A stretch of DNA of 39,837 nt from CAZTAK01 sp964611585 (GTDB lineage: Bacteria > Pseudomonadota > Alphaproteobacteria > SHVP01): the NCBI GenBank assembly GCA_964611585.1, contig CAZTAK010000019.1:1-39837 (forward strand), read 5' to 3'. Made by a program: the position numbers and the translations under genes. This document shows positions 1-7,871 of the stretch, one piece after another. The notes under the pieces are model-generated. The model was not told the origin of the DNA, did no database searches, and worked only from the letters and a program-made list of their open reading frames with translations. Each line of letters opens with the position of its first letter. Positions within the stretch are counted from its first letter, which is position 1.

Positions 1-51
1 GTCAGCAACCCACTGATCTGTATTAGTTTTCTGGACTAATGGGTACGTGAC

Positions 52-203
52 CTAGAGCGGTTCCGTTTTGATCGGAACCACTCTCGCTATACTGTCGCTC
101 ACGGCAGCGGACCCAAGGATCCACGCCTGCGCGGGCCCGCCGGTCAAGCGGCGGGCCCATTTTGCGGCCAGGGGCGATTCCGGATGAACGGGAATCGCCC
201 TAG
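52..203. repeat. CTAG-bounded hairpin repeat, copy 1 of the ~151-bp family
   Basis: The segment begins and ends with CTAG. The left end folds as AGCGGTTCCG...CGGAACCACT, the right end as GGGCGATTCC...GGGAATCGCCC, and the middle as a GGCCCGCCG/CGGCGGGCC stem. Copies of almost the same length lie at 11570-11720 (same orientation) and 35398-35548 (inverted), and share a core TGTCGCTCACGGCAGCGGAC. The terminal CTAG at 200-203 contains the complement of the TAG stop of the adjacent minus-strand TPR gene. There is no coding capacity of its own; it looks like a REP/MITE-type element. Confidence 0.85.
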
Positions 204-754
204 ATGTCTTCGCCAAGGACCTTGTTGATTTCACGAATGTTCTGGCGCGCGCTTTCCATGTGCGGGTTGACCGCGAGTGCGGCTTCGAACGCCGCAATCG
301 CCTCGCGCAACTGGCCGAGACGGATATTCACCAGTCCAAGGCCCGACAGCGCTCCGAAATGGCGCGGCTCCAGTGCCAGTGTGTGCTGGATGTCCGTGAT
401 CGAAGCTTCGAATTCGCCCATCAGGTAATAGAGTGTCGCCCGCCGGTTCCAACCCTCGGCAAGCTCGGGGGCGCGCGCGATTACCGCATCGAACCGTGCC
501 AGCGCAGCCTCGAAGTTGCGGCCGTTCATCGCCACATTCCCGGCGGCGAGCAGGCGGTCGATGTCGGCGGCGCCCGATTCAAACCAGACTTCCCAAATGC
601 GCGCCTGAATTACGGCGGCCTCCTGGGAATCGGCCGTGGCTTTGAGTCGCGCGAACAGGCCGTCGAGTTGTTCGTCCCCTTGGCGTGCGCCCGCGCTGCC
701 GACGACCGAAATCGTGAGAACCATCGCAGCCAGATAGATAAGGACCCGCCGCAT
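200..754 (-). CDS. secreted tetratricopeptide repeat protein
   Basis: A 184-aa protein with a signal peptide (basic MRR, hydrophobic core at residues 4-19, small residues SAGA before the mature part). TPR-type helices fill about residues 60-170, including a well-formed unit around AEGWNRRATLYYLMGEFEAS and a second ending in a LALEPRHFGALSGLG-type turn. TPR proteins of this kind act as periplasmic scaffolds; no partner can be named. The TAG stop lies inside the terminal CTAG of the hairpin repeat at 52-203, so the repeat boundary defines the C-terminus. The gene runs away from the pyruvate kinase remnant upstream. Family call is solid, function unknown. Confidence 0.85.
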   Translation of the reverse strand: MRRVLIYLAAMVLTISVVGSAGARQGDEQLDGLFARLKATADSQEAAVIQARIWEVWFESGAADIDRLLAAGNVAMNGRNFEAALARFDAVIARAPELAEGWNRRATLYYLMGEFEASITDIQHTLALEPRHFGALSGLGLVNIRLGQLREAIAAFEAALAVNPHMESARQNIREINKVLGEDI

Positions 755-815
755 ACCGGGACTCTAGAAGCTGTGACACAATGGGCCAAGCGCGCGGCGG
801 GGAAAGCCGGGGGCC

Positions 816-917
816 ATGCGCCGCAACCGGAGAACCAAGATCGTCGCCACCCTGGGACCGGCCAGTGCGGCGCCCGATACGATCCGCACCCTGTTCGAGG
901 CCGGGGCCGGGACATGA
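816..917 (+). pseudogene. pyk: N-terminal remnant of pyruvate kinase
   Basis: ATG at 816 opens a 33-codon frame starting MRRNRRTKIVATLGPAS and continuing with IRTLFEAGAG before TGA at 915-917. This is the conserved start of pyruvate kinase (KIVATLGPAS, then the (L/M)(F/I)EAGAxVxRLNxSHG stretch), but the RLNFSHG motif and the remaining ~440 residues are absent. No further pyk sequence appears in any frame up to 1072. In alphaproteobacteria pyk commonly lies close to the N-formylglutamate amidohydrolase and rpmJ genes found further right, so this is probably the native locus after deletion of the body of the gene, or a scaffold misjoin. Confidence 0.75.
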
Positions 918-1072
918 GGCCGGCCACCCGACGCGCCTCACTGGAAAATGCGCGCGCCGCCTCGCCATTCGCCGATGCGAATGAAGTGAAGCCGCGTGGA
1001 ACTCGAGCCTCCCCTCACCGGCGCTCGGCAAGGGGCCCGGCCGGAATCCCGGACCTGCGGGTCTTGCCGCCC

Positions 1073-1876
1073 CTAATTCAGGAGAGAAGGATCCTCGCGC
1101 TCGACTATGCGCACCAGCGTCGGCCATTCGCGCTCGCCCGGCATGACCTTCGAATAGATGGCGTCGAACTGGGCAGCGCCGTGCTCGATAACGTGATCGG
1201 GCAAAGTCTGGATGGCGGCACCGGTCGCCATAACCTCGATCTGCGTGCGGCAGCACTGTTCGAAGTAGTGGGCGAGGTGAAACGCTTCGGGGATCGTGCG
1301 GCCCGCAGTAATGATTCCGTGATTGCGCAACACGAGAACCCGTTTGTCGCCGATATCGGCGGCGACACGCCCGAGTTCGTCGCCAGATGGCGCCAGACCC
1401 TCATAGTCATGGTAGCCAACCTTGCCGTGAAAGCGGAGCGCCGACTGGGTGAGTGGCAGGAGCCCGCCTTCAAGCGCCGACACCGCGACGCTGTATGGCG
1501 AATGCGTGTGGATGACGCAGGTGACATCCTGGCGCGCCGCATGGAGCGCGGTGTGAAACGTGAATCCGACAGGATTGATGGTATAGGGCGAATCGCCGAT
1601 GACGTTGCCGTCGAGGTCGAACTTGACGAGACCGGATGCCGTCACGTCCTCGAAGAAAAAACCGTAGGGATTGATGAGCAGGTGGTGGTCCGGCCCCGGC
1701 ACGCGCGCGGTGACATGGGTAAAGATCATGTCGGTCATGTCGAAATGCGCAAGCAGCCGGTAACACGCCGCGAGATCGACGCGCGTTTCCCATTCCTCTT
1801 CGCTGACCTGGCCTTTGAGAGAACCTATGCCGACGACGTTACGCGGATCGATTACTTTGCGGCTGACACGGTCCAT
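1073..1876 (-). CDS. class II aldolase/adducin family protein
   Basis: A 267-aa protein. The start ATG at 1876 is chosen because GGGGGAGG lies a few bases upstream; a longer open frame to 2122 has no family similarity. Class II aldolase/adducin features are visible: HVTAR near residue 54, the metal-binding HTHS at 123-126, and LRNHGI at 183-188 supplying the third zinc histidine. The family includes L-fuculose-phosphate aldolase, ribulose-phosphate 4-epimerase and many uncharacterised members; the substrate cannot be told. It follows glcDEF on the same strand after 551 bp, so a link to glycolate/2-hydroxyacid metabolism is possible but unproven. Confidence 0.88.
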   Translation of the reverse strand: MDRVSRKVIDPRNVVGIGSLKGQVSEEEWETRVDLAACYRLLAHFDMTDMIFTHVTARVPGPDHHLLINPYGFFFEDVTASGLVKFDLDGNVIGDSPYTINPVGFTFHTALHAARQDVTCVIHTHSPYSVAVSALEGGLLPLTQSALRFHGKVGYHDYEGLAPSGDELGRVAADIGDKRVLVLRNHGIITAGRTIPEAFHLAHYFEQCCRTQIEVMATGAAIQTLPDHVIEHGAAQFDAIYSKVMPGEREWPTLVRIVEREDPSLLN

Positions 1877-2427
1877 GGTGCCTCCCCCCTGTTGTGATCG
1901 GCGGCGCCCAGGCGCGGGCGCGTAGCATCGACATCGGGGTTTGCCCACCGTGAGGGGTCCACAATGCCGCCGCCCTGCCCGAACCCCGACCGCCCGCACT
2001 ACGGCAGCGATAGGCCCTGCCGGGCGCGATGTGAGTTCAAGAGCCGTACTGTTGCCCGAGTGCACGAGGCCGTGCCTGCGCCAAATTGTCGCAGGCCGCC
2101 TGTGCCGGGCACCCCGCCCCAAGGCGCGTGGTCCCTCCAGGACCGGCCGCCATCCAGAGTCGCCTCACGCCGTCTTTCGAGACCTGTTCCGCTGCCTGTT
2201 TCGTGGCGCCGGTGCCGCTGACTTGCCTGCGCGGCGCCCGTCGCGCGACGCCTGAAGCTGCACCGCTGCTGCACCGCGACTGTCCAGCGGTCCGATATTG
2301 CCAACGGAATTGTCGCCAACGCGCTTGTCCCGGCAACCCGCGCGGCGCGGCACCTTGCGGGTCACGCCAGACCCTTCGTTCGGCAAAAGGTTTCTCGCCG
2401 ACGTTCGGATTTGGTTCCGTTTTGTCT
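1877..2427. other. 551-bp intergenic region, nothing recognised
   Basis: This lies between glcF and the class II aldolase. Open frames exist on both strands because of the high GC, but none resembles a known family or has a ribosome binding site. No terminator, tRNA or repeat was seen. It presumably holds the aldolase promoter near its left end. Confidence 0.4.
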
Positions 2428-3723
2428 CTACTGAGACAGACTTGCCGGTTTCGGGCCGCCGGTGGCCCAGTCGAGCAGCTCGACCGTGTGCACGGCAGGA
2501 ATGCCGGTATGGCCCCTTAGCTGGACAAGACAGCCGATGTTGCCCGCGGCCACTACGTCCGCGCCTGTCGACTCGATGTGAGCCGCCTTGCGGGCGCCAA
2601 GATCGGTGGCGAAATCCGGTTGCAGCACGTTGTAGGTTCCGGCCGATCCGCAACAAAGATGCCCTTCGGGCACGGCGCAAACCTCGAACCCGGCCTCGAC
2701 CAACAGACGCGCCGGCAGGTCGGTTATGTTTTGGCCGTGGGCAAGGGCGCAGGCCGCGTGATAGGCGACCCGCAGACCGGCGCCCGTGCCGGGCCGGACA
2801 TGAGCCGCGAGATCGAGGCGTGCGATCACTTCGGAAACGTCCGCTGCAAGCGTCGCGATGGCGTGCGCCGCCTCCGCATGAGCGGGATCTTGCGCCAGCA
2901 CGTGGCCGTAGTCCTTCAGCATGGTGCCGCAGCCGGAGGCGTTCGCGATCACCGCATCGAGCCCGCGGGACTCGTTTTCTCCAGTCCAGGCGGCGACGTT
3001 GCGCGCGGCTAGCGCCGCCGCCTCGCGGTCCCGGCCGAGGTGATGGGAAAGCGCCCCGCAGCATCCGGCTTCCGGCACCACCACCACCTCGCAACCGAGG
3101 CGGCGCAATAACCGGATCGTCGCTTCGTTGATTTCGGGTGCTATCGGTTGCTGGACGCAGCCCGCAAGCAGGCCCGCCCGCATCCGGGTCTCGCCTTCGG
3201 CGGGCCATATCTGCGCCGCCGCGTACGCGGCCCGCGGCAGGGTGCGGGGCGCCAGACGCAATAGCGCCATGAGCCGCCCCGGCAACGCGAGCCCGATGCG
3301 CCCGGCGAGCGCCGCCAGAATCAGAAGCGGCCGCAAACGGCGCGGATACGGCAGCACCCGCGCCAGCATCGCCCGCAACGCGCGGTCGGGCCACGGGCGG
3401 CGGTAGGTGTTTTCGATATGGACACGGACGTGATCGACCAGGTGCATGTAATCGACCCCCGACGGACAGGTCGTCATGCACCCCAGACACGACAGACAGC
3501 GGTCGATGTGGAGGGTAACGGTCGCGTCGGCGTCGCGGCCCGCCTCGAGCATATCCTTGACGAGATAGATGCGCCCGCGCGGGCTGTCGAGTTCGTTGCC
3601 GCGTAGAACATAGGTCGGGCAGGTTGCGAGGCAGAATCCGCAGTGGACGCATTTGCGCAGAATCCGGTCGGCCTCGGCAATCGCCGGCGCGTGAAGCTGT
3701 TGGGGCGAGAATTTGGTCTGCAT
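2428..3723 (-). CDS. glcF: glycolate oxidase iron-sulfur subunit
   Basis: A 431-aa protein. Two 4Fe-4S ferredoxin motifs sit near the N-terminus: CVHCGFCLATCP (C25, C28, C31, C35) and CLSCLGCMTTCP (C76, C79, C82, C86). They are followed by two CCG-type domains with GCCGALSHH and HLCCGSAGTYN, the usual ligand motifs of GlcF/HdrB-like proteins. It passes electrons from the flavin subunits to the membrane quinone pool during oxidation of glycolate to glyoxylate. The start lies one base after the glcE stop (TGA-C-ATG), so it is translationally coupled. Last gene of glcDEF. Length fits the family (about 405-440). Confidence 0.95.
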   Translation of the reverse strand: MQTKFSPQQLHAPAIAEADRILRKCVHCGFCLATCPTYVLRGNELDSPRGRIYLVKDMLEAGRDADATVTLHIDRCLSCLGCMTTCPSGVDYMHLVDHVRVHIENTYRRPWPDRALRAMLARVLPYPRRLRPLLILAALAGRIGLALPGRLMALLRLAPRTLPRAAYAAAQIWPAEGETRMRAGLLAGCVQQPIAPEINEATIRLLRRLGCEVVVVPEAGCCGALSHHLGRDREAAALAARNVAAWTGENESRGLDAVIANASGCGTMLKDYGHVLAQDPAHAEAAHAIATLAADVSEVIARLDLAAHVRPGTGAGLRVAYHAACALAHGQNITDLPARLLVEAGFEVCAVPEGHLCCGSAGTYNVLQPDFATDLGARKAAHIESTGADVVAAGNIGCLVQLRGHTGIPAVHTVELLDWATGGPKPASLSQ

Positions 3724-3724
3724 G

Positions 3725-4978
3725 TCAGACCGCCCCGGTCATGCGCCCGGGGTTTAAGATGCCGCGCGGATCGAACGACTCCTTGATGCGCCGCGACAGC
3801 GCCGCCAACGCTTCCGGTTCGGGGTGGAACACAGGGACGCGGCGGCGCACGTCGTCCGGTGCGCGCACCAATGTCGCGTGCCCGCCGGACTTAAGGTAAC
3901 CCAGTGCGGTACGAACGTGATCCGCATGAGCGTCCTCTGCGGGTTCGCCGCCGAACAAAATCCGGCCCGCGCCCCAATCGACAAATAATTCGTACTTGAA
4001 AAACGCATCCAGAACATTTGAGGCATGGTCGGAATCGGTCGGCGCAATCGACAGCCGCCAGAGGTCCCAGTCGCGAGCCTTGTCCGTGGTGAACAATTCG
4101 GCGTTGCCGACGCCGCGCCAAAATGATTCGGACTCGGTTTGATCGAGCTCGTCGAATTTGGCATCGAACGTGTCCGAGAACTCGTCATGCAACACCTGTT
4201 TTAGGCGCGCGGCGCGCACCTCCACGGATTCGGCCGGGCCTTCGAGCCGGAACGCGCCGACCTCCCCTCCGAAATCTCGAATCCGTTGGACTACCGGAAT
4301 CTCGATCTCGTATCCGCCGTAGGCGGCGAGGCCGGTAGGCTCGACCGCGGCAGTGACGGCAGCGCGGAAGGTCTCTTGATAGATTCCGACCGGAAGGCCG
4401 AGGCAGACAACGGTGCGCACCGTTTCCGGCGCCGGAACGACCCGCACCGTCACCTCGGTCAGCACGCCAAGGGTGCCGAACGACCCCGCCATCAGTTTCG
4501 ACATATCGTAGCCGGTGACGTTCTTGACCACACGCCCGCCCGCCTTGAACGCCTCGCCGCGGCCCGAGACGGCGGCAAACCCGAGTAGATGATCGCGCGC
4601 CGCACCGGCGGCAAACCGGCGCGGGCCCGACAGATTGCAGGCGAGCACGCCGCCGATGGTGCCGCGCCCGGCTTCGCCGCCATAGAGCGGCCCGAAGTCG
4701 GGCGGCTCGAAGGCAAGCATCTGGTTCTTTTCAGAAAGCGCCGCCTCGATCTCGGCCATGGGCGTACCGGCGTGCGCACTCAGCACCAGTTCTTCGGGCT
4801 CATAGGATGTAATGCCCGAGAGGCCCGACAGGTCGAGCACGTGGGCCGCGTCTACCGGCCGCCCAAAGCCGCGTTTGGAGCCGCTGCCGACGATCTCGAG
4901 CGGCGTTTCCTCCGCCACCGCCCACGCCACCGCCTCGCGGACCTGGGCGTCCGTTTCAGGCCTGAGAACTTCGGCCAT
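3725..4978 (-). CDS. glcE: glycolate oxidase FAD-binding subunit
   Basis: A 417-aa protein starting at ATG 4978, which overlaps the glcD stop as ATGA; a longer frame to 5107 is only read-through of glcD sequence. An FAD-binding type 4 (PCMH) domain is at the N-terminus, with GSGSKRGFGRP at 31-41, later GGVLACNLSGPRR, and GGRVVKNVTGYDMSKL, typical of GlcE. GlcE is the second flavin subunit of glycolate dehydrogenase and is needed for activity of the membrane-associated GlcDEF complex. The C-terminal FDPRGILNPGRM motif is the usual end of this family. Confidence 0.94.
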   Translation of the reverse strand: MAEVLRPETDAQVREAVAWAVAEETPLEIVGSGSKRGFGRPVDAAHVLDLSGLSGITSYEPEELVLSAHAGTPMAEIEAALSEKNQMLAFEPPDFGPLYGGEAGRGTIGGVLACNLSGPRRFAAGAARDHLLGFAAVSGRGEAFKAGGRVVKNVTGYDMSKLMAGSFGTLGVLTEVTVRVVPAPETVRTVVCLGLPVGIYQETFRAAVTAAVEPTGLAAYGGYEIEIPVVQRIRDFGGEVGAFRLEGPAESVEVRAARLKQVLHDEFSDTFDAKFDELDQTESESFWRGVGNAELFTTDKARDWDLWRLSIAPTDSDHASNVLDAFFKYELFVDWGAGRILFGGEPAEDAHADHVRTALGYLKSGGHATLVRAPDDVRRRVPVFHPEPEALAALSRRIKESFDPRGILNPGRMTGAV

Positions 4979-6465
4979 CAGAACCGGGGCAGATCGGGAA
5001 ACGGCATTTGGCCGCGGTGGATGTGCATCTTGCCGAGCTCGGCGCAGCGGCGCAGTGTCGGAAAGACCTTGCCGGGGTTGAGGCGGCCGTCGGGATCGAA
5101 GGCGCACTTGAGGCGCTGCTGGTGGTTGAGGTCGTCTTCCGAAAACATCACGCCCATCAGGTCGCGCTTTTCGACGCCGACGCCGTGCTCGCCGGTCAGC
5201 ACCCCGCCGACCGCGACGCAGAGTTTCAAAATATCGGCCCCCATCGTCTCGGCCTTCTCCAGGTCGCCGGGCTTGTTGGCGTCGTACATGATCATCGGGT
5301 GCAGGTTGCCGTCGCCGGCGTGGAACACATTGGCGACGCGAAGCTCGTATTGCGCGGCAAGCTCGGCGGTTTTAACCAGCACCTCGGCAAGCCGCCCGCG
5401 CGGGATGGTACCGTCCATGACGATGTAGTCGGGGGAAATCCGGCCGATCGCAGGAAACGCGGCCTTGCGGCCGGCCCAGAAAGCGAGACGCTCCACCTCG
5501 TTCCGGCTGCGGCGGATATGGGTGGCCCCGGCCTGGGCGGCGATGCCCTCGACCCGGGTCAGCAGGGTATCGATTTCTACCGGCGGCCCGTCGAGTTCGA
5601 CAATCAACAGCGCCGCGACGTCGCGGGGATAGCCGGCGTGGCAATATTCCTCGGCCGCATGGATTGCGTCGCGATCCATCATTTCCATGCCGGCCGGAAC
5701 GATCCCGCCGGATATGACCCGCGCCACGCAGTCGCCGGCGGCCGCGTTCGAGCCGAACCCGAGCAACAGCGCCTGCGCCGCCTCGGGCTTGCGCAACAGG
5801 CGAACGGTGACTTCGGTGATGACGCCGAGCAATCCTTCCGAACCCGTCATCACGCCCATCAGGTCGTAGCCGGGGGCGTCAAAGTGTTTGCCCCCAAGGC
5901 GCACAACATCGCCGTTCATCAGCACGACCTCGAGGCTCAGCAGGTTGTTTGTGGTGAGCCCGTATTTCAGGCAATGAACGCCGCCGGAATTTTCCGCCAC
6001 GTTGCCGCCGATGGTGCACACGATCTGGCTGGAGGGATCGGGCGCGTAATAATAGCCGTCGGCATCCACCGCCTCGGAGATGGCAAGATTGGTGACGCCC
6101 GGCTGGACTACGGCGCAAGCATTGGCGAGGTCGATGTCGAGGATGCGGTTGAATCTGGAAAGCCCGAGCAGGATTCCATCGGCCAGGGGCAGCGCGCCGC
6201 CGGAAAGCGAAGTGCCGGCGCCGCGCGGCACCACCTTGACGGCGCGGGCCTGGCAAAAGCGCAGCACTGCCGCCACCTGATCGACGGTCTCGGGCAGGAC
6301 CACCGCGAACGGGGGCTGGCGGTAGGCGGTGAAGCCGTCGGTCTCGTAGGCCTTGAGCGCGGTCCCGCCGGCGATAACGCCCTCGCCCGGCACCAGCGAC
6401 CGCAGGCCCGCGATAATATCGTCGCGTTCAGCCAGCACGGCAGAATCCGGCTCCGGCATGTGCAT
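4978..6465 (-). CDS. glcD: glycolate oxidase catalytic FAD subunit
   Basis: A 495-aa FAD-linked oxidase, first gene of glcDEF. The FAD-binding loop VPRGAGTSLSGGA is at residues 79-91, followed by NVAENSGGVHCLKYG. The C-terminal FAD-oxidase domain carries NVFHAGDGNLHP and GEHGVGVEKRDLM, both conserved in GlcD and D-lactate dehydrogenases. It oxidises glycolate (often D-lactate too) to glyoxylate. Start ATG 6465 has GGGAG upstream; a second in-frame ATG at 6459 is possible. No GlcC-type regulator or permease is next to it, so regulation cannot be inferred. Confidence 0.95.
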   Translation of the reverse strand: MHMPEPDSAVLAERDDIIAGLRSLVPGEGVIAGGTALKAYETDGFTAYRQPPFAVVLPETVDQVAAVLRFCQARAVKVVPRGAGTSLSGGALPLADGILLGLSRFNRILDIDLANACAVVQPGVTNLAISEAVDADGYYYAPDPSSQIVCTIGGNVAENSGGVHCLKYGLTTNNLLSLEVVLMNGDVVRLGGKHFDAPGYDLMGVMTGSEGLLGVITEVTVRLLRKPEAAQALLLGFGSNAAAGDCVARVISGGIVPAGMEMMDRDAIHAAEEYCHAGYPRDVAALLIVELDGPPVEIDTLLTRVEGIAAQAGATHIRRSRNEVERLAFWAGRKAAFPAIGRISPDYIVMDGTIPRGRLAEVLVKTAELAAQYELRVANVFHAGDGNLHPMIMYDANKPGDLEKAETMGADILKLCVAVGGVLTGEHGVGVEKRDLMGVMFSEDDLNHQQRLKCAFDPDGRLNPGKVFPTLRRCAELGKMHIHRGQMPFPDLPRF

Positions 6466-6538
6466 GACGGTCTCCCTTCCGTGGCTATCTTAGGCGAGGG
6501 GCACGGCGGGGGCGAGGCGGGCCGGATCCCGGCCGGGC

Positions 6539-6569
6539 AAAATAAAACCGCGTCTCTCAGGGCGCGGTT
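6539..6569 (-). terminator. intrinsic terminator of rpmJ
   Basis: Reading the minus strand, AACCGCG pairs with CGCGGTT across a 10-nt loop and is followed by TTATTTT. It lies 20 bases after the rpmJ stop and before glcD, separating the two units. Confidence 0.8.
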
Positions 6570-6588
6570 CACAACCGAATGGCGCGAT

Positions 6589-6714
6589 TCAGCCCTGGCG
6601 GGCCTTGAACCGGGGATTGCGCTTGTTGATGACGTAAACGCGGCCGCGCCGGCGCACGATGCGGCAATCGCGGTGGCGCTTCTTGGCGGTCTTGAGCGAG
6701 CGTAGAACTTTCAT
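6589..6714 (-). CDS. rpmJ: 50S ribosomal protein L36, ykgO type
   Basis: A 41-aa basic protein, MKVLRSLKTAKKRHRD... ending NKRNPRFKARQG. This is the zinc-independent (C-minus) L36 form common in alphaproteobacteria: only one of the four zinc cysteines of classical L36 is left (C17). It is a single-gene unit with a TTGACA-N17-TATGTA promoter (6744-6772) and its own terminator (6539-6569). L36 binds 23S rRNA in the large subunit. A short stretch resembling its C-terminus recurs at about 6968-7005 (reported separately). Confidence 0.96.
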   Translation of the reverse strand: MKVLRSLKTAKKRHRDCRIVRRRGRVYVINKRNPRFKARQG

Positions 6715-6743
6715 CGGTCTCATCCCGGCGCTGCGAGGTGCCT

Positions 6744-6772
6744 TACATAAGCGGGCCACGGCGGGCTGTCAA
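6744..6772 (-). promoter_or_regulatory. sigma-70-type promoter of rpmJ
   Basis: The minus strand has TTGACA (6772-6767), a 17-bp spacer and TATGTA (6749-6744), 30 bases ahead of the rpmJ ATG. The -35 is a perfect match to consensus and spacing is ideal. Confidence 0.75.
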
Positions 6773-6830
6773 CGCCCGTGGGCCGGAGTTTCGGCGGCTC
6801 GCGTTGATTTCTGTCTGCCGGGCGATGACG

Positions 6831-6890
6831 CCTAAATAGGGCTCGGGCATCGGCATGCGGCGCTACCTCGGTCAGAGCCGCTAATTTAGG
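6831..6890. repeat. 60-bp imperfect inverted repeat
   Basis: CCTAAATAGGGCTC at the left end pairs with GAGCCGCTAATTTAGG at the right end, with about 30 bases between. It stands alone in the gene-poor stretch upstream of rpmJ. It may be a small hairpin element or the relic of one. Confidence 0.6.
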
Positions 6891-6967
6891 CAAGCTTCCG
6901 CGGCGGGGAATACAAAAATAGCCCGCGCCCGGTTTGCGGCTCGACCAGCAGGGGCGTCGCTCGCGGT

Positions 6968-7180
6968 TCAGACTCGACGCGCCTTGAAGCGCGGATTTCG
7001 TTTGCTGTTTGCAAAGACGCAAGCGCCGCTTGCACTGAATTCTCGCCACTTGCCTGACCGAATTCGGCGGCACCGGCGCTGCGGTGAAAAGAATGGCGGT
7101 GGCAATGCAGTTTTTAAGAAAACAAATGAAAAGTTGGCGCCTGACATTGGCTCTACTCTCAAGCGCAGCGATTGCCACAA
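6968..7180 (-). pseudogene. possible L36-related fragment
   Basis: An open frame (up to 71 aa) ends KRNPRFKARRV then TGA. Nine residues, KRNPRFKAR, match the C-terminus of the intact L36 250 bp away. The DNA differs at codon third positions (for example AAG CGC AAT against AAG CGA AAT), which suggests descent from a coding copy rather than a chance match. Upstream of these residues no L36 similarity is visible. It is most likely a decayed duplicate with only the 3' end recognisable; chance cannot be excluded for so short a match. Confidence 0.35.
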
Positions 7181-7224
7181 CACTTATTTCGCTCTCGACG
7201 AATCGAATCGCATCGCTTCGTTAA
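7105..7224 (+). CDS. possible small membrane or leader peptide
   Basis: A 39-codon frame begins MQFLRKQMKSWR, then a hydrophobic run (LTLALLSSAAIATTLISL, about residues 13-30), and ends NRIASLR before TAA. The positive-inside start and single hydrophobic helix are those of a small membrane protein or uncleaved signal. The ribosome binding site is poor (GGCGGTGGC), no family is recognised, and the flanks look decayed, so this is only a candidate. Confidence 0.25.
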   Translation: MQFLRKQMKSWRLTLALLSSAAIATTLISLSTNRIASLR

Positions 7225-7871
7225 CGTGTCGCAACGCCGCAGCGTCAATTTGACCCACTGCCAGCACAGTCATTGCGGTTTACATTTTCGGTCGATTTCG
7301 TTTGCCGCAACAGGTACGGATAAAGTGCCGGTTTACGGCGCGGGGGGGGTCATGGAACGATGACCCGAACCGACGGACATAGATTATTCTTGTTCTCCCG
7401 ATTGCGGACGCAATCGTGGAGTTCCAATCGCGTTCGCACACGCGAGACAGATCGGCGCGCACAATCTTCGTTGCGAACAAACGCTGACTCCCGTTTGAAC
7501 GAGTCACCAAGAAACAAAAATTCTGGACCGCGCACTCGTTGCGGACGAGTCCGGCGACGCCCGCATCGCCCGGACCTTGCGCGACGGTCGCGTGCGCCGA
7601 GAATTCGTGTCGATGAAAAGACCATTGGTGCGCGCCGTCGATTCGACCGGAGCGCGGACCCGACCCGACAGCTCAGCACAATTTTGCCGTCCGAGAAGTT
7701 CGCGCCGGCGCACAAGCCGCATCGGAAGCACAGCGAATTTTATTTGGTAGTTACTCGCGAAACACCAGTGGGATGAAACAGAAGTCGTTCAGCAAAGAAA
7801 TCCGTTGGCCGGCCGCGGCGTTGTTCCATCGCCTTGTGCCCCTGGCGTCGGCTTTCAGTATGGAGGTAACA

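Larger units (their letters stand above)
6773..7871. other. gene-poor stretch of lower GC
   Basis: About 1.1 kb between the rpmJ promoter and the cytochrome gene. Base composition is visibly lower in GC than the flanks. It holds the inverted repeat at 6831-6890, the L36-like tail, a possible 39-aa membrane peptide at 7105-7224, an 8-G run at 7343-7350 followed by a GGGTCAT/ATGACCC hairpin, and Arg-rich open frames at 7350-7776 that resemble nothing known. It reads as decayed or acquired sequence. Confidence 0.5.

Noticed and set aside
260..1897. 545-codon open frame on the plus strand
   Set aside because: It is antisense to the TPR and class II aldolase genes and has no domain similarity; long antisense frames are expected at this GC.
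2165..3652. 495-codon frame, minus strand
   Set aside because: Shifted-frame shadow of glcF; the iron-sulfur motifs are in the other frame.
5008..6705. 565-codon frame, plus strand
   Set aside because: Antisense of glcD and rpmJ; low-complexity composition and no start context.
7360..7776. 138-codon Arg-rich frame
   Set aside because: Both strands are open, no family similarity, no ribosome binding site; judged non-coding.
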